Notes: generated by a model not told the origin, from the sequence alone. Positions 1-11,301 are shown, numbered from the stretch's first letter. The stretch: 64,000 nucleotides of DNA from Aphanomyces cochlioides (GCA_019828595.1 JAHQRK010000005.1:3557441-3621440); one strand, 5' to 3'. Numbers and translations are program-made.

Positions 1-81
1 TTCGCCGGTATATTTTCATTTGATGACTAAGCGAATAAAAGAAAAACATCAAAGATTTGGGACCTCCACAAATCAAGTGCT

Positions 82-1290
82 TTAAGCACCAACCTCCATA
101 TTGTCCATGTTCATCGCGCGAGCATAAAAATGCTCCAAGCGACCTGTATAGCGATGCAATCGGTTCACATCGACAGCTCTATAAACAGAAAAAGTAAATA
201 CCTCTAAATTGACTCTCGTACCTTCAATCACCTCATTTGCAACATGCTCAAGGTACGCCATACGAAACTCCGTTCGCGTTTGACCATCGGGAGCTGGCGC
301 CATGAATGCAGCAAGTCTTTCACGCAACAAGGACTTGACATGAGATTTCATGGCAGACCAGAGGTTCTCAATGGGGTTAAACATTGGTGAATAGGGGCTG
401 AGCTTCAGTAGAGAGGCATTTCCAAATTCCTCTTCATCAAACACTTCATGAAGTCTAAGCAGTTGTTAGATCCTCACAAAAATATCGTGCTTGGAATGAC
501 AAGGAGCGTTGTCGGCCACAATAATAATTTCTTCCAAGCTCCCGAAGTGGTCTCTTGCCGCACGTAGCATCTTACGGAGCCACTCGTTTGCATGGGCAGA
601 TTTGAAGGCACCGCGCTTGGGAGTGCAATAAAAAAGTTGTGGGTTGACATAGCACCAATCAAGTGTAAATTCTTCCCCTTTTGTGCGGCTCCTCGTACAC
701 TCACGGCCCTTGTTCCTCTTTTCGATCTCCCCTTCGTTCGTGCCGTGAAGAGATTGTGATTCGTCTCATCCATCCAGATTGGAATTTTTTCACGCGCCAA
801 ATATGATCGCAACTCCTGACATAGTTCTTACGCTTGAGTTTAAACTCCTCCAAATTCATTTGAAGAGGCTCGTAGTGTAAGTTCTTGTAAGTGAAAACAC
901 GAGCATCAAGCTCTCGATGAATTGTCGTCGTCGAGACTTCGATGTGGTGCACTGTGAGCAAACGAGCTTGGATCTCACACAGTGTGATTTGATTGTCGTG
1001 TTCCACCCACGATTCCATTTTATCCACCATTTCATTACTCAAGAGTCGAGGTTTATAGCCACCTAGATGAATAACGTTAATAGCGTATGTAGCCAGCCAA
1101 CATTTACCTCTCTTTTTTGGTGTGAATGACTCCATGTGGATCCATCCTCGAGCTGTCGAGACATTCACACCGTTGGCTTCAGCAACAGAAGCCCAATCAC
1201 CACCCGCATCAGCTGCTGCAACAATTCTCTTCTTTGCAGAGAGAGATGTTCGCTTGTATGGTCCTCTGCGAACCTACACACAACAATTTC
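82..1290 (-). pseudogene. Tc1/mariner (IS630-like) transposase, degenerate copy 1
   Basis: Read on the minus strand, this is a DDE transposase broken into three frames. The N-terminal part (about 1290-830) is a homeodomain-like helix-turn-helix including KKRIVAAADAGGDWASVAEA. The middle (about 812-480) carries IWMDETNHN with the first catalytic Asp and VADNAPCHS with the second. The C-terminus (444-82) has SPYSPMFNPIENLWSAMK with the final acidic residue. One frame change near 815-830, another before 600 and a stop codon after the second Asp motif make it non-functional. A related copy on the opposite strand begins near 1740 and shares its 3' terminal sequence (ATATA.CGGCGAA). Confidence 0.85.
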
Positions 1291-1739
1291 GGTGCAAGGC
1301 GTCAGATAAGAGCGCCTACAGGGGTATTCGGAGCTTGTTCCATTGCTGGAATATTTGGAAATGACGATTTTCGCGCGCTTTTCCAAATGAACTGTATCTC
1401 TTTCGAAAAAGCGCGCCAAACTCGCCATTCTCGAAAGATCTATGCAATAGAACAAGATCCGAATACCCAAGTCACTCCCTTACACCTGATACCCTCAACG
1501 AAACTGTTAAGTGTAGGTACGCAATGTATCTTGCAGTACATTTTGTCTTTGAAATTCTTTATACCACAAAGGAAACAAACCTCAAACAGACGTATGTCCT
1601 GTAAAAAAATATTTAAATATTTAAATATTTTTTATCTAATAAATGATAGTTTTGTGCCTCATCAAACATCTTCAAGGCACGAAAGAACCTCCTTGATATG
1701 AGGAACAGGAGTCGTGGACGTGCGAGGAGAGTCTCAAAT

Positions 1740-2330
1740 GGGTGATTGTTTGCATTGGAACGGTGCTACATCAACCTTCAATCTTTCAACTGCATTCACA
1801 AGTTTGCTGCTATAAGTTTGTCCATTCAAACGAGTGACTTGGTCACTGATACTGTACGTGCGGCAATAGAATACGCTGGAAGCTTGTTCAAAATTCCCCG
1901 TGTAGCCGACAACGCTGCTTGTCATTCCAAGTACGAGGTATTTGTGCGGATCCAGCATTTCTTAGAAACAAGAAGTGTTTGATGATAAGTTTATATGTGT
2001 GTCTATCTCGAACTGAGCCCCTCCTCATCAATATTTAAACCGATTGACAACCTCTGGTATGTCATGAAAAGCCGGATGTGAAATCCCTCTCTTATGAAAC
2101 ATGAGCTGCATCTATGGGGCCTGGCACGAATGGACAAACTCGAAGCAAGTTTGTATGGGTCTGGTAATCATTTCGTAAGCGGAGTCTTTGTTATTGCCGA
2201 GTTCGGGGCACTTGGTATTTGGACGTCCCAAGTCGTTGATGTTACTCTTCTTTTCGTTCAGTCATCAAACGAATTAAATCTTACGTTGCGTGAAATATAT
2301 CGGCGAAAGCATCGAACAAGATGATGGCGA
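1740..2330 (+). pseudogene. Tc1/mariner transposase fragment, copy 2
   Basis: Plus-strand remnant of the same transposase family. VADNAACHSKYEVFVRI near 1905-1960 matches the second catalytic-Asp block of the neighbouring copy, and PIDNLWYVMKSRM near 2040-2080 matches its terminal acidic block. MGPGTNGQTR near 2113 corresponds to MAPAPDGQTR of copy 1. The N-terminal HTH and first Asp block are missing or unrecognisable. The two copies lie in opposite orientation and converge on homologous ends. Confidence 0.75.
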
Positions 2331-2450
2331 AATGAAATATAAAGGGTACACACGAATTACAATGATGTTTCATAGCATGTGGATGAATTTGAATGAGGAA
2401 AGCTTCGAAAAGCTTGCCTATATTTTGAATTGCAATGGGTGTTGATGAAA

Positions 2451-3092
2451 CTAACCGAGAAATTGTTTCAAATTAACCGAAAAAAGGTGTACTTGGGCTA
2501 ACAAGTTAACAATACTCTCCATTTGCGCAGCTTGTGAGCGCCGCAATTGTTGCTCTTCTTTGTCCAATTTAAGACGCTCCATTCGGTATTCATGTTCATC
2601 TTCATGACGTTTCTTTTCGAACTCAAGTAAATCGTTTATCGCAGATTCACTGTTGGCGTCGTTGGCATTGTCTGGCGTGATACGAGCTCGTTTTGCAACA
2701 CGCGTCTCTGCTTCTTGGCAGAGTCTTTCACCCGTTGTTTCAAGCAAGTCCTTTTTTGCAATTTCACTTGCTTGTTTTCTCTTTTTTGAGTTGTTGACTT
2801 CGTCAATCCTCATGACGATGTCTTGCAATAATTGTACTTTCTCAGTGACAAATTCTTCTGTCCCGCTGGAGCTGCGTTGGGCTTCGTCGACCGCCTTAAA
2901 GTTCTTCATCAATACGTCGAAATGCTCACGAGCTGAACGGAAATTCATCTTCGGCTCTTCGTCCACCAACGCATTCGCAACGAGCTTCCAGCGAGGCAAA
3001 AGTTCGCCATGGTCTGCCGCAAATGGCTCAACACGTGTAACCTCACGAAGCAAGGAGACGTCGAGGTCTTCAGTCCATGCGATGCGCTTCAT
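2451..3092 (-). CDS. Myb/SANT-like DNA-binding protein, transposon-associated
   Basis: A 213-residue single-exon protein. The N-terminus (WTEDLDVSLLREVTRVEPF ... WKLVANAL) has the spaced tryptophans of a Myb/SANT or trihelix domain. The middle is charged, and the C-terminus (residues ~150-200) is a likely coiled coil rich in Glu/Lys/Arg (HEYRMERLKLDKEEQQLRR). Proteins of this layout accompany PIF/Harbinger transposases and are thought to help bind element ends. Homologous halves occur at 38958-39284 and 42830-43069. It lies just outside the intact Harbinger element to its right, so its own transposase partner seems lost; it may be a remnant of an older element. Confidence 0.7.
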   Translation of the reverse strand: MKRIAWTEDLDVSLLREVTRVEPFAADHGELLPRWKLVANALVDEEPKMNFRSAREHFDVLMKNFKAVDEAQRSSSGTEEFVTEKVQLLQDIVMRIDEVNNSKKRKQASEIAKKDLLETTGERLCQEAETRVAKRARITPDNANDANSESAINDLLEFEKKRHEDEHEYRMERLKLDKEEQQLRRSQAAQMESIVNLLAQVHLFSVNLKQFLG

Positions 3093-3344
3093 GTGTATGG
3101 CCGATCTGCAGTGGCGGCAGATGTTTGTTTAATGTGTAATACAGAACAAGCACTGCCTCTTTTCTACTGTTGAACACTGATTGGTCGAACTCCAACATGG
3201 AGTCAAAAGTACCACTGGACGATTCGAGTGCGGCGAATCGTGAATTTGAATCAAATTCCACCCGGAATTTGAGTCGAACGAATTTCGAAGTGGTGTTGAA
3301 CACGAAGTTTTCAATCCGAAATTTGAAATTTCGGATTTGCTATT

Positions 3345-3373
3345 AGAGGGTTTTCGCGATCACTTTTGATTTG
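3345..3373 (+). repeat. Left TIR of Harbinger element 1
   Basis: Twenty-nine bases starting AGAGGGTTTTCGCGATCAC, an exact reverse complement of 5779-5807. Preceded by the ATT target duplication. Confidence 0.92.
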
Positions 3374-3557
3374 ATATTCAGTTGAAAAACTTGTGACATT
3401 CGATTTGCCTCCAAAACTTAATCTCAAAATGGTGCTATATCAAAACCTTTTGATTTCCAGGCGCTGGAAATGAAAAGTGATTGACTCGTTGAGTTCGGAT
3501 AAATTCTCCTGTATCCGAAGCCAAAGAGGTGGAACACACTCCATTCGCCATTTTACC

Positions 3558-4298
3558 ATGCCTCACACAACTGGAGTCGCGGCTTCCATGAGCATCGAAG
3601 TGCATCCGGATGAATCTTCGTCGCGTGGAAAGTTTGCGTGCCGTGATGATGTTTCGCTGCTCCAGCAAGTTTCTCTATGTCGCCCGTGGGAAGCTGGATA
3701 TGGTAAGGTGATGGAACATTGGGCCGAGATTGCAACAAAACTCAAGGACACCTCAAGCTTCCGCTTGAAGAAAAATGCTCCTGCTTTGAAGACGCGCTTT
3801 GAAGCCATTATGGCAAAATTTTCAAATGGCGAAGCAGCGTCGATACGCAAATCAGGTACGGTTGAAGAATACGATGAGCGAGACCAGTTGCTCACAGACA
3901 TCAAGATGCGCATGAATGACTTTGCTCAAAACGAAGACCTGCGCAAAGACGTGGAAACACGAAAGCGAGAAGGGATTGAAAATTCGGGCATGTTGATGCG
4001 CACCATGGCGATGGCGGAAATGACGTCCGTTGATCCAGACTTCTCGGCAAAGAAAAGGAAAAAAGCATCCCCACAAAAGCTCCAGAAAGACGATCAAGTG
4101 AAGCTTCTGATCGACGCAATCAGCTCTGGTCATGCCCAAAAACGTGAGCGCGATGAGAGTATTGGACGCTTGAAGCAAGAACGCTTGCAATTCGACAAAG
4201 ATCAGGCCATCATTCAACAGCACGCCGACAATCAGCGCGCCATGCTCGCTTTTATGCAGGCGCTTGGAAAAAATAAAAAAATAAAAAGTTTCTCCTAA
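3558..4298 (+). CDS. Myb/SANT-like accessory protein of Harbinger element 1
   Basis: A 246-residue protein from the ATG at 3558; an in-frame upstream extension exists, but this is the first good Met next to conserved sequence. It starts with a SANT-like block (DDVSLLQQVSLCRPWEAG ... WAEIATKL), then a Lys/Arg-rich stretch likely serving as nuclear localisation signal (KKRKKASPQK, residue ~180), and a charged C-terminal coiled coil. It converges on the transposase gene inside the same TIRs and probably acts as its DNA-binding partner. It is divergent from the protein at 2451-3092. Confidence 0.8.
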   Translation: MPHTTGVAASMSIEVHPDESSSRGKFACRDDVSLLQQVSLCRPWEAGYGKVMEHWAEIATKLKDTSSFRLKKNAPALKTRFEAIMAKFSNGEAASIRKSGTVEEYDERDQLLTDIKMRMNDFAQNEDLRKDVETRKREGIENSGMLMRTMAMAEMTSVDPDFSAKKRKKASPQKLQKDDQVKLLIDAISSGHAQKRERDESIGRLKQERLQFDKDQAIIQQHADNQRAMLAFMQALGKNKKIKSFS

Positions 4299-4477
4299 AG
4301 ATTAAATTTTAACTCTATATTTTAATATTTCAAACACATATTTATATTGCACAAAAGTATATGAATTTCTGTATGAATAAAAATCATTATTAATTAAATA
4401 TCATTACCAATTCTCAAGTGAAATATATTTTGACAAAATAAAATTATTATTCACCAATGCATTTTATTTAATCAAAA

Positions 4478-5628
4478 TCAATTTGTTCCCAAGTACTCGA
4501 CAAGCAATGGAGCGTCGACTCCGAAGTACATGGAGATCTGGTTGCCGTGCTGCTGGAGACAAGTATGGCAGTTTGTCAGAAGGGTGGCTACGAGCCACAT
4601 CTTGCCGATAGGGGATGCACGAACTTTCATTTTCTTGTCCCAGTTGACAAATGCCCACTTGCTCTTCACCAAGTTGAAGCTCCACTCGACCGATTCCCGT
4701 ACAGAACTCATTGCAGCATTGAAGTGTGCTTGGGCCGTGCCAGGAGCAGCATGTGGAAATGGACTAGAAATGCATTCAGAGCAACCGTAGGCTGGATCAC
4801 CGTAAACGCAGAACTTGCGCAGCACGGCGTTACTCTTCATTCGATCCAGCACACGGCTCATAGACAACATAGTAGGGTCATGTCGGCGTCCTTCTACGGG
4901 TCCATACATACTGATAATTATCCCGTCAGGCGTCGTAATTCCTTGCCAATTTAGGCAATGTCGCCGAGGATGCCCATTGTACACAGATTTTTGTAGGTTT
5001 TCAAACGGGGCCGGGTTGCTTCGAGCACTTGGGCGACTTATAAAGTGCTTTGTTCCGTCTATGAAGCCGATGCATGTGAGCAAGTTACTTAAGTCAGACG
5101 TTCTACAAATGGCAGATGCATACAGAGCCGCTCTTGTTTCAAATAGAGCTTCGTTAAGTAGATCAGATCATTGAATGATGTGTACAGAGTTTCAATTACC
5201 GCACGAAGGATTCGACAAATCGACGACACTGCTCGACCAAATGAGTTTGAGAGGGGAAATAAACGTGATGGGTCAGTCAAACGGGCGCACATAATGGCCA
5301 ATGCCTCTACAGCATCAACTTGGTCTCCACTTCTCGTTACGATCCACGCTGGCATGCCCAATTTGACAGAAAGTGACTTCAATTGAGAGATTGTAAAACG
5401 AAATCTTGTACTTGCTGCTCCATCATCCATAAGTCGGTCGAACGAGTTGTTAAAGTTCACAACAGGTCGCGCAGCTCGATATCGAACAATATTCCGGGCG
5501 AACAGCACTTCCATGATACAGAGAAACTCGTCGACGTCCCCATTGCAGGATGCAAGGATGCCCAAGGTCAGCTCCACGATGCCGCGACGCGTGATATAGG
5601 GTAGAAGCGGCATTTTGAAGATTGACAC
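4478..5628 (-). CDS. PIF/Harbinger transposase (DDE_Tnp_4 family)
   Basis: The C-terminal 200 residues (5083-4478) carry the DDE core: GFIDGTKHF (first Asp), PVEGRRHDPTML and YGDPAYG (second Asp region), and VRESVEWSF (catalytic Glu). The N-terminal 179 residues (5628-5089) hold the helical domain usual upstream of the core. The two parts lie in different frames separated by a stop at 5089-5091 and only ~6 nt. No convincing GT..AG intron fits exactly, so this is either a short unrecognised intron or an inactivating frameshift. The gene lies wholly inside the TIRs. Confidence 0.85.
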
Positions 5629-5778
5629 AAGAGATGAATGGATAGCAGAGATACAAGAGAGTAATTCGGATTAGTGCACACCGGCTTATTGCTTATACAA
5701 ATATCCAGTCTGAAAAGTGCGATTTTGCGAAATTCTTCGTTTTTTGAGGTTTTGATATTCATCATCGAATCTCAATAA

Positions 5779-5807
5779 CAAATCAAAAGTGATCGCGAAA
5801 ACCCTCT
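5779..5807 (-). repeat. Right TIR of Harbinger element 1
   Basis: Exact reverse complement of 3345-3373, followed by ATT at 5808-5810. Confidence 0.92.
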
Positions 5808-6486
5808 ATTGTCCTTTTCAGTGAAATGTGGACTTGGCAGGCCATTGGCCAAATCGCATGGCAATCGACTATGCTGAATTTAATATGAAATATTGTATAG
5901 TATACAAAGTTTAGTACAATTTCTTCCTAGCAATGGTACCTGCATCCCAGAATACCACCACGCATGATTTCTACGCCAACTACTACCTCGCTATGAATTA
6001 AGATGCCGCGCGTATCTTCCGCGAGTCAGCGTCCATCATGGCCTTTCCCCATGGCCTTTCCCCAAGTCACAAAATTAAGGTGATTGGATTGGTCAAAATA
6101 TGGGTAAATGATTGGCTAGTCGGCAAGTCGATTCGATTCGACAGCTCAGTCCAATTTGGAATCGAATGAATAATAAAAGTCTCTAATAATAAGAGCAAAA
6201 ATTGGATACACGACAATCAAAAATATGAGTACAACAAGAATATAAACTGAAGTGTCTTGTCCTGTATCCAACGGATATTTGGACAAGTAATCAATATTGA
6301 GCAATTGGGTACAGGAGTAGATGAAATACATAAATGTACTGTACAGTAAGTGGTAAAGTAATAGTGTAAATCTCACATGATAATTCTCTTTCCAGTGGAC
6401 AAGCTGCATGTTGCAGGATTGCCAAATTGCACACTCCTCGTCCCTTCCTTGGCATGCGTCGCCTCTGGAAAGCAAGCCGTGCTACT
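5808..6486. other. Intergenic; no supported gene
   Basis: A-T-rich sequence between the Harbinger element and the next gene. It holds a short tandem CCATGGCCTTTCCCC duplication near 6040-6062. A minus-strand reading at 6146-6475 gives a hydrophobic peptide with two possible membrane segments, but it lacks conservation cues and is not called. Confidence 0.5.
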
Positions 6487-7005
6487 CTACATGGAGATTT
6501 GCAGGCAAAAGCATTCGTTGTACATGTACAGAGCTGTGAAGTCGTGGTTGGTATCTCTTGTGCTCTCCTGAGAAATCACATCGTCGATCTCATCACCAGA
6601 GTGAGTTGTGGCGCGATCAAACGGGAACAACCAATGCATCTACTAGGCCTCTTTGCTTGGAAATCCTCGCTCTGTCGTGTTGATGAGCATCTTGTCGCCG
6701 TTTCCAAGTCCCTGCATCCACAGGGTTGATGGAACCTACCGCAGCATCTATCATGGGTTTCGTTTACCCACCTGAAACCCTGACAGGCGTGACAACACGC
6801 AGGATTCTTTTACGAGCGCTGACGAGCTTTCATGCAAGTCCGTGGTGATTTCCAAGCAGATCTGTCGAGAGCCTTCTATTCTCGCCACGATCGTGGCAAT
6901 GATACGGAGAGTTTGACCATGCAGAGCATGGCCATCGACGTCTCTCTCAATTGCAATCAACGTGTTTGGCCGAGCAGACGTTGTTTCCCGCTTCTGGATG
7001 TCCAT
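6487..7005 (-). CDS. Unidentified multi-exon gene
   Basis: The family is not recognised. From the ATG at 7005 the minus strand gives an ordinary-looking protein (MDIQKRETTSARPN...) up to SRLSGFQ. A likely 36-nt GT..AG intron follows, then VPSTLWMQGLGNGDKML, a possible second splice, and a C-terminal exon starting near WLFPFDRATTHSGDEIDD and ending at the stop at 6487. Residue composition and splice-like boundaries favour a real gene read away from the PH-domain gene. Splice sites are inferred by eye and the start could lie upstream. Confidence 0.35.
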
Positions 7006-7264
7006 TCCACTGCAGGATTCAAGCATCCAGGTGAGAGGGAAGCTGCGATTCGGAGCGGCGGGCGAAACACATGGAGGAGCAGTTCCGCTCATGAGATCCT
7101 GTCATGGAATTCGAGCCCGTTTATCAGCAGCCTTGCTACATTTTTGTATACAAATTCCAAGTCAAAAGGGGCAGAAACGCTACAAATCAAGATTGAAGAG
7201 CACCGACCAGCTGGTCGTTCCATCGACAGACCTCTTCCAACCGGCTCATTTCTCATCTTGATCT

Positions 7265-7981
7265 ATGGCGCACCGACCTTTCCGCGGCGCGTCGGTCCCG
7301 GACTCGACTGTGTCTGGAAATGAAGCCCAAGGATGGCTCTGGAAGAAGTCGGGGCTCTTTGCGGTGTGGAAACGAAAGTACTTTATCCTGCGAGGCCCCC
7401 TCCTGAGCTACTATGACAACTACCCCGCAGAAGAGTTCAACAGCTCAACAACGTCACGAGGGGACAGCTCGCCGCTGGGCGTTCTGCGCGTCGTCCACGT
7501 CGACGCGGCGTCAGTAGGATTCAAAGTTTACGGCTCGAGCGGCAAAGTGATTCACATCCGGGCGGACAATTCCAATACCGACAAGAAATGGATGAAGGTG
7601 TGTCTCCGTGCTGCCGCATTGCTGCAACGACGGAAAGAGTCTGTCGATTCAGAAATGAGCTCGATCGACAGCTACGACACATCCACAAGCACAAGCAGCT
7701 CATGCGACTCGTACGATTTCAGTGGATGGCTTCGCTGCGAGAAAGGGATCAAATACTTTGTCGTCCAAGGCAACATGCTCACCATGTACGACAACAAGCA
7801 GCCCTGGTGCGTGCCAACCTACCGCGGCTACATCCAGACAGTATCAAAGAAGGGCTCTTCTGACTTCACAGTCGCGCTGCGGTGCGGAAAGGCCTACCAT
7901 CTCCATGCGTCATCAACATCAGAGCGAGATCAATGGGCACAAGTTCTGTACCAGAGCAGCAGGGTGATCCGAGGAGGCTAG
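7265..7981 (+). CDS. Tandem pleckstrin-homology (PH) domain protein
   Basis: A 238-residue single-exon protein with two PH domains. PH1 (residues ~20-120) begins QGWLWKKSGLFAVWKRKYFILRG and ends in the helix around KKWMKVCLRAAALL. A Ser/Thr-rich linker follows (~127-150). PH2 (~152-235) runs from FSGWLRCEKGIKYFVVQG to the closing helix SERDQWAQVLYQSS with its conserved Trp. PH domains bind phosphoinositides or proteins, so a peripheral membrane adaptor role is likely. There is no catalytic domain, signal peptide or membrane segment. It lies head-to-head with an unidentified gene on the left. Confidence 0.85.
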   Translation: MAHRPFRGASVPDSTVSGNEAQGWLWKKSGLFAVWKRKYFILRGPLLSYYDNYPAEEFNSSTTSRGDSSPLGVLRVVHVDAASVGFKVYGSSGKVIHIRADNSNTDKKWMKVCLRAAALLQRRKESVDSEMSSIDSYDTSTSTSSSCDSYDFSGWLRCEKGIKYFVVQGNMLTMYDNKQPWCVPTYRGYIQTVSKKGSSDFTVALRCGKAYHLHASSTSERDQWAQVLYQSSRVIRGG

Positions 7982-8010
7982 AGAGGAGGACCATGACAAT
8001 CCAACGTAAT

Positions 8011-9367
8011 TTATTGATGTCTTATGCGACGAATCGCGCGCAGTTTGGCGCTGCGTCCTCTTGGATTGACTTGATTCTGCTCGTCAGTAGCCTGGATGGC
8101 TTTGCGCTGGACGAGCGCAAATTCAGGCTCATCTTCTTCATCGATAGCATCCCTGAAGAAGCGCTTGATCCATCGGTCTTCAAGCGAATGGAAAGCAATC
8201 GTCGCTGGGAAGCAAGATGAATATTGCATGATGGAGGACGAGCAGTACCTAACTGTCCATCAACAGCCAACGAGTCGAGGAACGCCGGCAGCGCCATCTA
8301 CAACAGCATGAGGAAAGCCACGGAGAGAAACGACAAACCTCCAAGTGGTCCAGCTCATGATTCACCGCGATTCGAAGCGCCTACGATCGTCGTGAGAAGG
8401 TCAGCCAGGTGCATAGAGCAATGGACTTGGAAGACGCGCGTTGCGGGGTGAATAGACTTGCCGCTGCCTTGTTTCTTCTTCTTCCACTTGTCCGCGATTG
8501 CTTCCACGCAGCGCTTGAGCTCGTCTGTGCGCTCAAAGGCCGTGGTTTCACGTCGGCGAATAATCGCCTTGGCGTATTCTTTCCCAAGGGGTTCATCGCC
8601 ATAGCGCGTAAAGATCTACAGGATGACAATCAAAGCTTTTGAGCAGACGCTCACCTTGATGAGCTCGACTTCCGACAGAGAATTCACAAGATCGGCAGCA
8701 GTTGGGATCGCTGCCGATTGATCAAAGCGCATGTCAAGTGGTCCATCGTGGTAAATGCTGAAACCGCGTTCGCCCGCGTCCAAATGGTGACTAGGCCGCA
8801 CTCAGCTTGATAAGGAGCGACTCTAACTTACCTGTTCACGCCCAAATCGACGAGAATGCCGTCCACATGAGCAGGAAATCCTACGTGCCAATGGTCAATC
8901 CACCATCATTCGTGTTGCTTCCAACCTGCTCGAGGCAAGATCTTCTTGATGTCCTTGTAAGTTCCCAACTCGAAATGGACACGGCCAGCGTATGCTTCTA
9001 GTCCTCGCTTGGCTTGCTCGAGCATCTAGACAGAGAAGGAAGCGGTCCAACATCTCAATGGTCAACATCGTACCTGTGGATCTCGATCGATGCAGAGCAA
9101 TTGAGTGGACGACGAGCTCTGCTCCAAGAGCAGTCTCGCATGACCGCCAAGCCCAACTGTTCCATCCACGTAGAACTTGTCAGGGCTATTCCGATGCGGC
9201 GCCCACAGCTCAAGCGTCTCCTTGGGCAGTACAGGCACATGACGTCTGATTTGCACCCACATGGAATTAGTGTGGGTCAGTTCTGTTTTGTCGATGGATG
9301 TAACGTTGTTGGTGTCGCCGCGAGCATCGCCGTCCAAGCCACTCCTCTCTTCAGGGATCCACGCCAT
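8011..9367 (-). CDS. METTL15: RsmH/MraW-type rRNA (cytosine-N4) methyltransferase, METTL15-like
   Basis: The N-terminal exon holds [13 protein letters not shown] and [18 protein letters not shown], the S-adenosylmethionine site of the RsmH family, then LLCIDRDPQ. Short GT..AG introns separate this from [57 protein letters not shown], an exon around [18 protein letters not shown], and a final exon [16 protein letters not shown] ... [15 protein letters not shown]. All are family signatures, with about six exons. The family methylates small-subunit rRNA and in eukaryotes acts in mitochondria or plastids. The start is either 9367, giving an extra N-terminus that might be a targeting peptide, or Met at 9262. 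The former overlaps the first exon of the divergent fluoride-channel gene. Confidence 0.9.
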
Positions 9368-10404
9368 TCTATGGATTTGGATATTTGCCTACATAGGCGT
9401 CGCTGTTCGCATTGGCCTGACGGAAGCATCCGAGCACATGGAGACGTCGCAAGCCAAGCCGACGCTCCTCACTGCGATGGGACTCTCGTTCTTCCTCCCA
9501 AACATTGTCGGATGCTTCATCATGGGACTCTGCCAGCCACTCAAAGCACGCTTCAAGCAGTACGACGAAGTCTGGACTGGAATCACGACAGGATTTTGCG
9601 GTTGCTGCACGACATTCGCAACGTGGGAGCTCCACACAGCGTATCAATACCTCTCACATCTTCAAGTCAACGCCACGTTCGTCTTCTGCGCTCAGCTCGT
9701 CTGCTGCTTTGGCGCACATTGGACTGGAGCATACGTTGCGTCCCAGCCGTTGTCTCCTCATGCAGATGCCCAAGCACTCGTCAAGCGACTTCAGACAAAC
9801 ATCACTGATGTATGACGACAATTCTGTGACTTGACTTGAAAATCGTAGGAGGAAGAGCGCGACAAGTGGCAAGCTGTCATGGACGCATTGGATGCGATAC
9901 CGGCTCCTCGACCAACTGCAACTCCAGATCAATCGGTCGCCGTCGCTAGATCGTGTCTTGCATCGTTTTTTGTCTCGTTGGTAGTCGTCACAGCCTGTGC
10001 GATTGTTCATCAACCAACATGGAGCTCCATGTGGATCGGTCCATTTGGCGCGCTTTTGCGATATGATCTTGGAAAGCGCTTCAATCGATCTGGACATATT
10101 CCTTACGGGACGCTTGCCGCCAATTTACTCGCGTCCACGATCGATTGCTTTATTGTGTTGTACGTGAACAAGGTATCCGAGTCATCTCTTTTCCTTCTTA
10201 TCGTCTGTGATGTAGCCGGAATGGCTCGGCCCTGCAATCATGACTGGCTTTTGTGGCTCGTTGTCGACTGTCTCGTCGTGGGTGAACGAACTCAACACGC
10301 TTTCAGTCCGAATGGCCGTGAAGTATGGACTTCTGACGCATATCATCGCCTTGGGACTCTGCCTTCTCGTCTTGGGTACGATTCTCTTGATCTTGACGGG
10401 TTGA
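9294..10404 (+). CDS. FEX: Two-domain fluoride export channel (FEX/CrcB family)
   Basis: Three exons (9294-9809, 9849-10172, 10216-10404) encode ~342 residues. An in-frame ATG at 9261 is an alternative start. Two homologous membrane halves are visible. The first contains GITTGFCGCCTTFATWE and the second MTGFCGSLSTVSSWVNE, both showing the G-F-C-G..T/S-T..S/T-W signature of the Fluc pore. Each half has several hydrophobic helices, and YGTLAANLLAS is the conserved Asn-bearing helix. Eukaryotic FEX proteins fuse two CrcB domains and expel fluoride across the plasma membrane. The gene is divergent from the methyltransferase, and their first exons nearly touch or overlap. Confidence 0.93.
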
Positions 10405-10504
10405 ATCACGGAATGCCGTAGGAGCGTCCCAGAAGATCGATTCCATCAACCTGTGAGGGACACGACGATGGACATTTCAATCATGTGAGATTAATTTTAA
10501 AAGT

Positions 10505-11019
10505 TCAGTAATTAGAATGTTTGCATACAACTTGCCGCGAATATGCAAGCTGGTTCTTGCTTCGTTCAAAGCTGAGATCTGCCTCGGAGATATCATATCT
10601 CTTCATTTGGACTAGAAAGAACGCTTCCATTAACACCAGCAGCTCGCGCTCCACGCGGAACCATTCGACCCGTTGAGTCTGGCACGGGACGCAACATTGA
10701 CAGTATGATACACCCATCAACAACCAGGCAAAATCCTCGTCTTTCGCAGGAAATATCCTATTTTAAGCGAAATTTGAAAGCGAAGTTATCGTTTCATAGG
10801 ATTTATCCCATGCATTACTGAAGGTGCAGTCCTGACAGTTTCAAACTGCACATCCCAACTCGACCTTTCAGTTCGAATGCCATTCGAGATGCTAATTTGA
10901 ATATTTTCTAATTCTTCATGTCCATCAAAGTTGTTACAAGTCCAGACGAGGGAGGCTTTCCTCGGATCCTTCCGACTTGCTTCGAGACTGTACAGTGTAT
11001 GTGTGATGAATAATCTCAT
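10505..11019 (-). CDS. Possible unidentified gene
   Basis: Weak call. Two minus-strand readings resemble protein: about 11019-10800 (LVWTCNNFDGHEELENIQISISNG...) and 10723-10505 (RVEWFRVERELLVLMEAFF...). A short intron could join them near 10780-10830, but I cannot fix the splice sites and recognise no domain. The remaining sequence between the fluoride channel and the ankyrin gene (to ~11300) shows nothing else supported. Confidence 0.22.
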
Positions 11020-11301
11020 TGAGAACGTTTGATCAAATATTTAGCCACCCACTGGAATGCAGATCGTGGAAAATATTTTCGCTGGATTTTACCATGTACC
11101 AGGTCGAGAATGCATCTCAGTCACTCGCCAATTTTTCACTTGATTAAAGTATACGTTTGTATGCATATTAACTTGTGACCAAGGCGTGGGAGATTTCGTT
11201 TGGTCGCTTGTCACGAACGTGTCAAACGCCTCCAAGGAGATTCCGATCGGTTCGACGACTCTATTTCTCAACTCACAGCCTCTCCGTGAAGCTGTCCAGC
11301 G

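Larger units (their letters stand above)
3345..5807. mobile_element. PIF/Harbinger DNA transposon (element 1), two convergent genes
   Basis: Perfect 29-bp terminal inverted repeats begin AGAGGGTTTTCGCG at 3345 and end at 5807, and the element is flanked on both sides by ATT (3342-3344 and 5808-5810), a 3-bp target duplication as expected for PIF/Harbinger. It contains a plus-strand Myb-like gene and a minus-strand DDE transposase, the standard two-gene layout. Total length is 2463 bp. Identical TIRs suggest fairly recent movement, although the transposase has a frame change. Confidence 0.92.

Noticed and set aside
6146..6475. Small hydrophobic protein on the minus strand
   Set aside because: No conserved motif, A-T-rich context, and no neighbouring splice or start signal.
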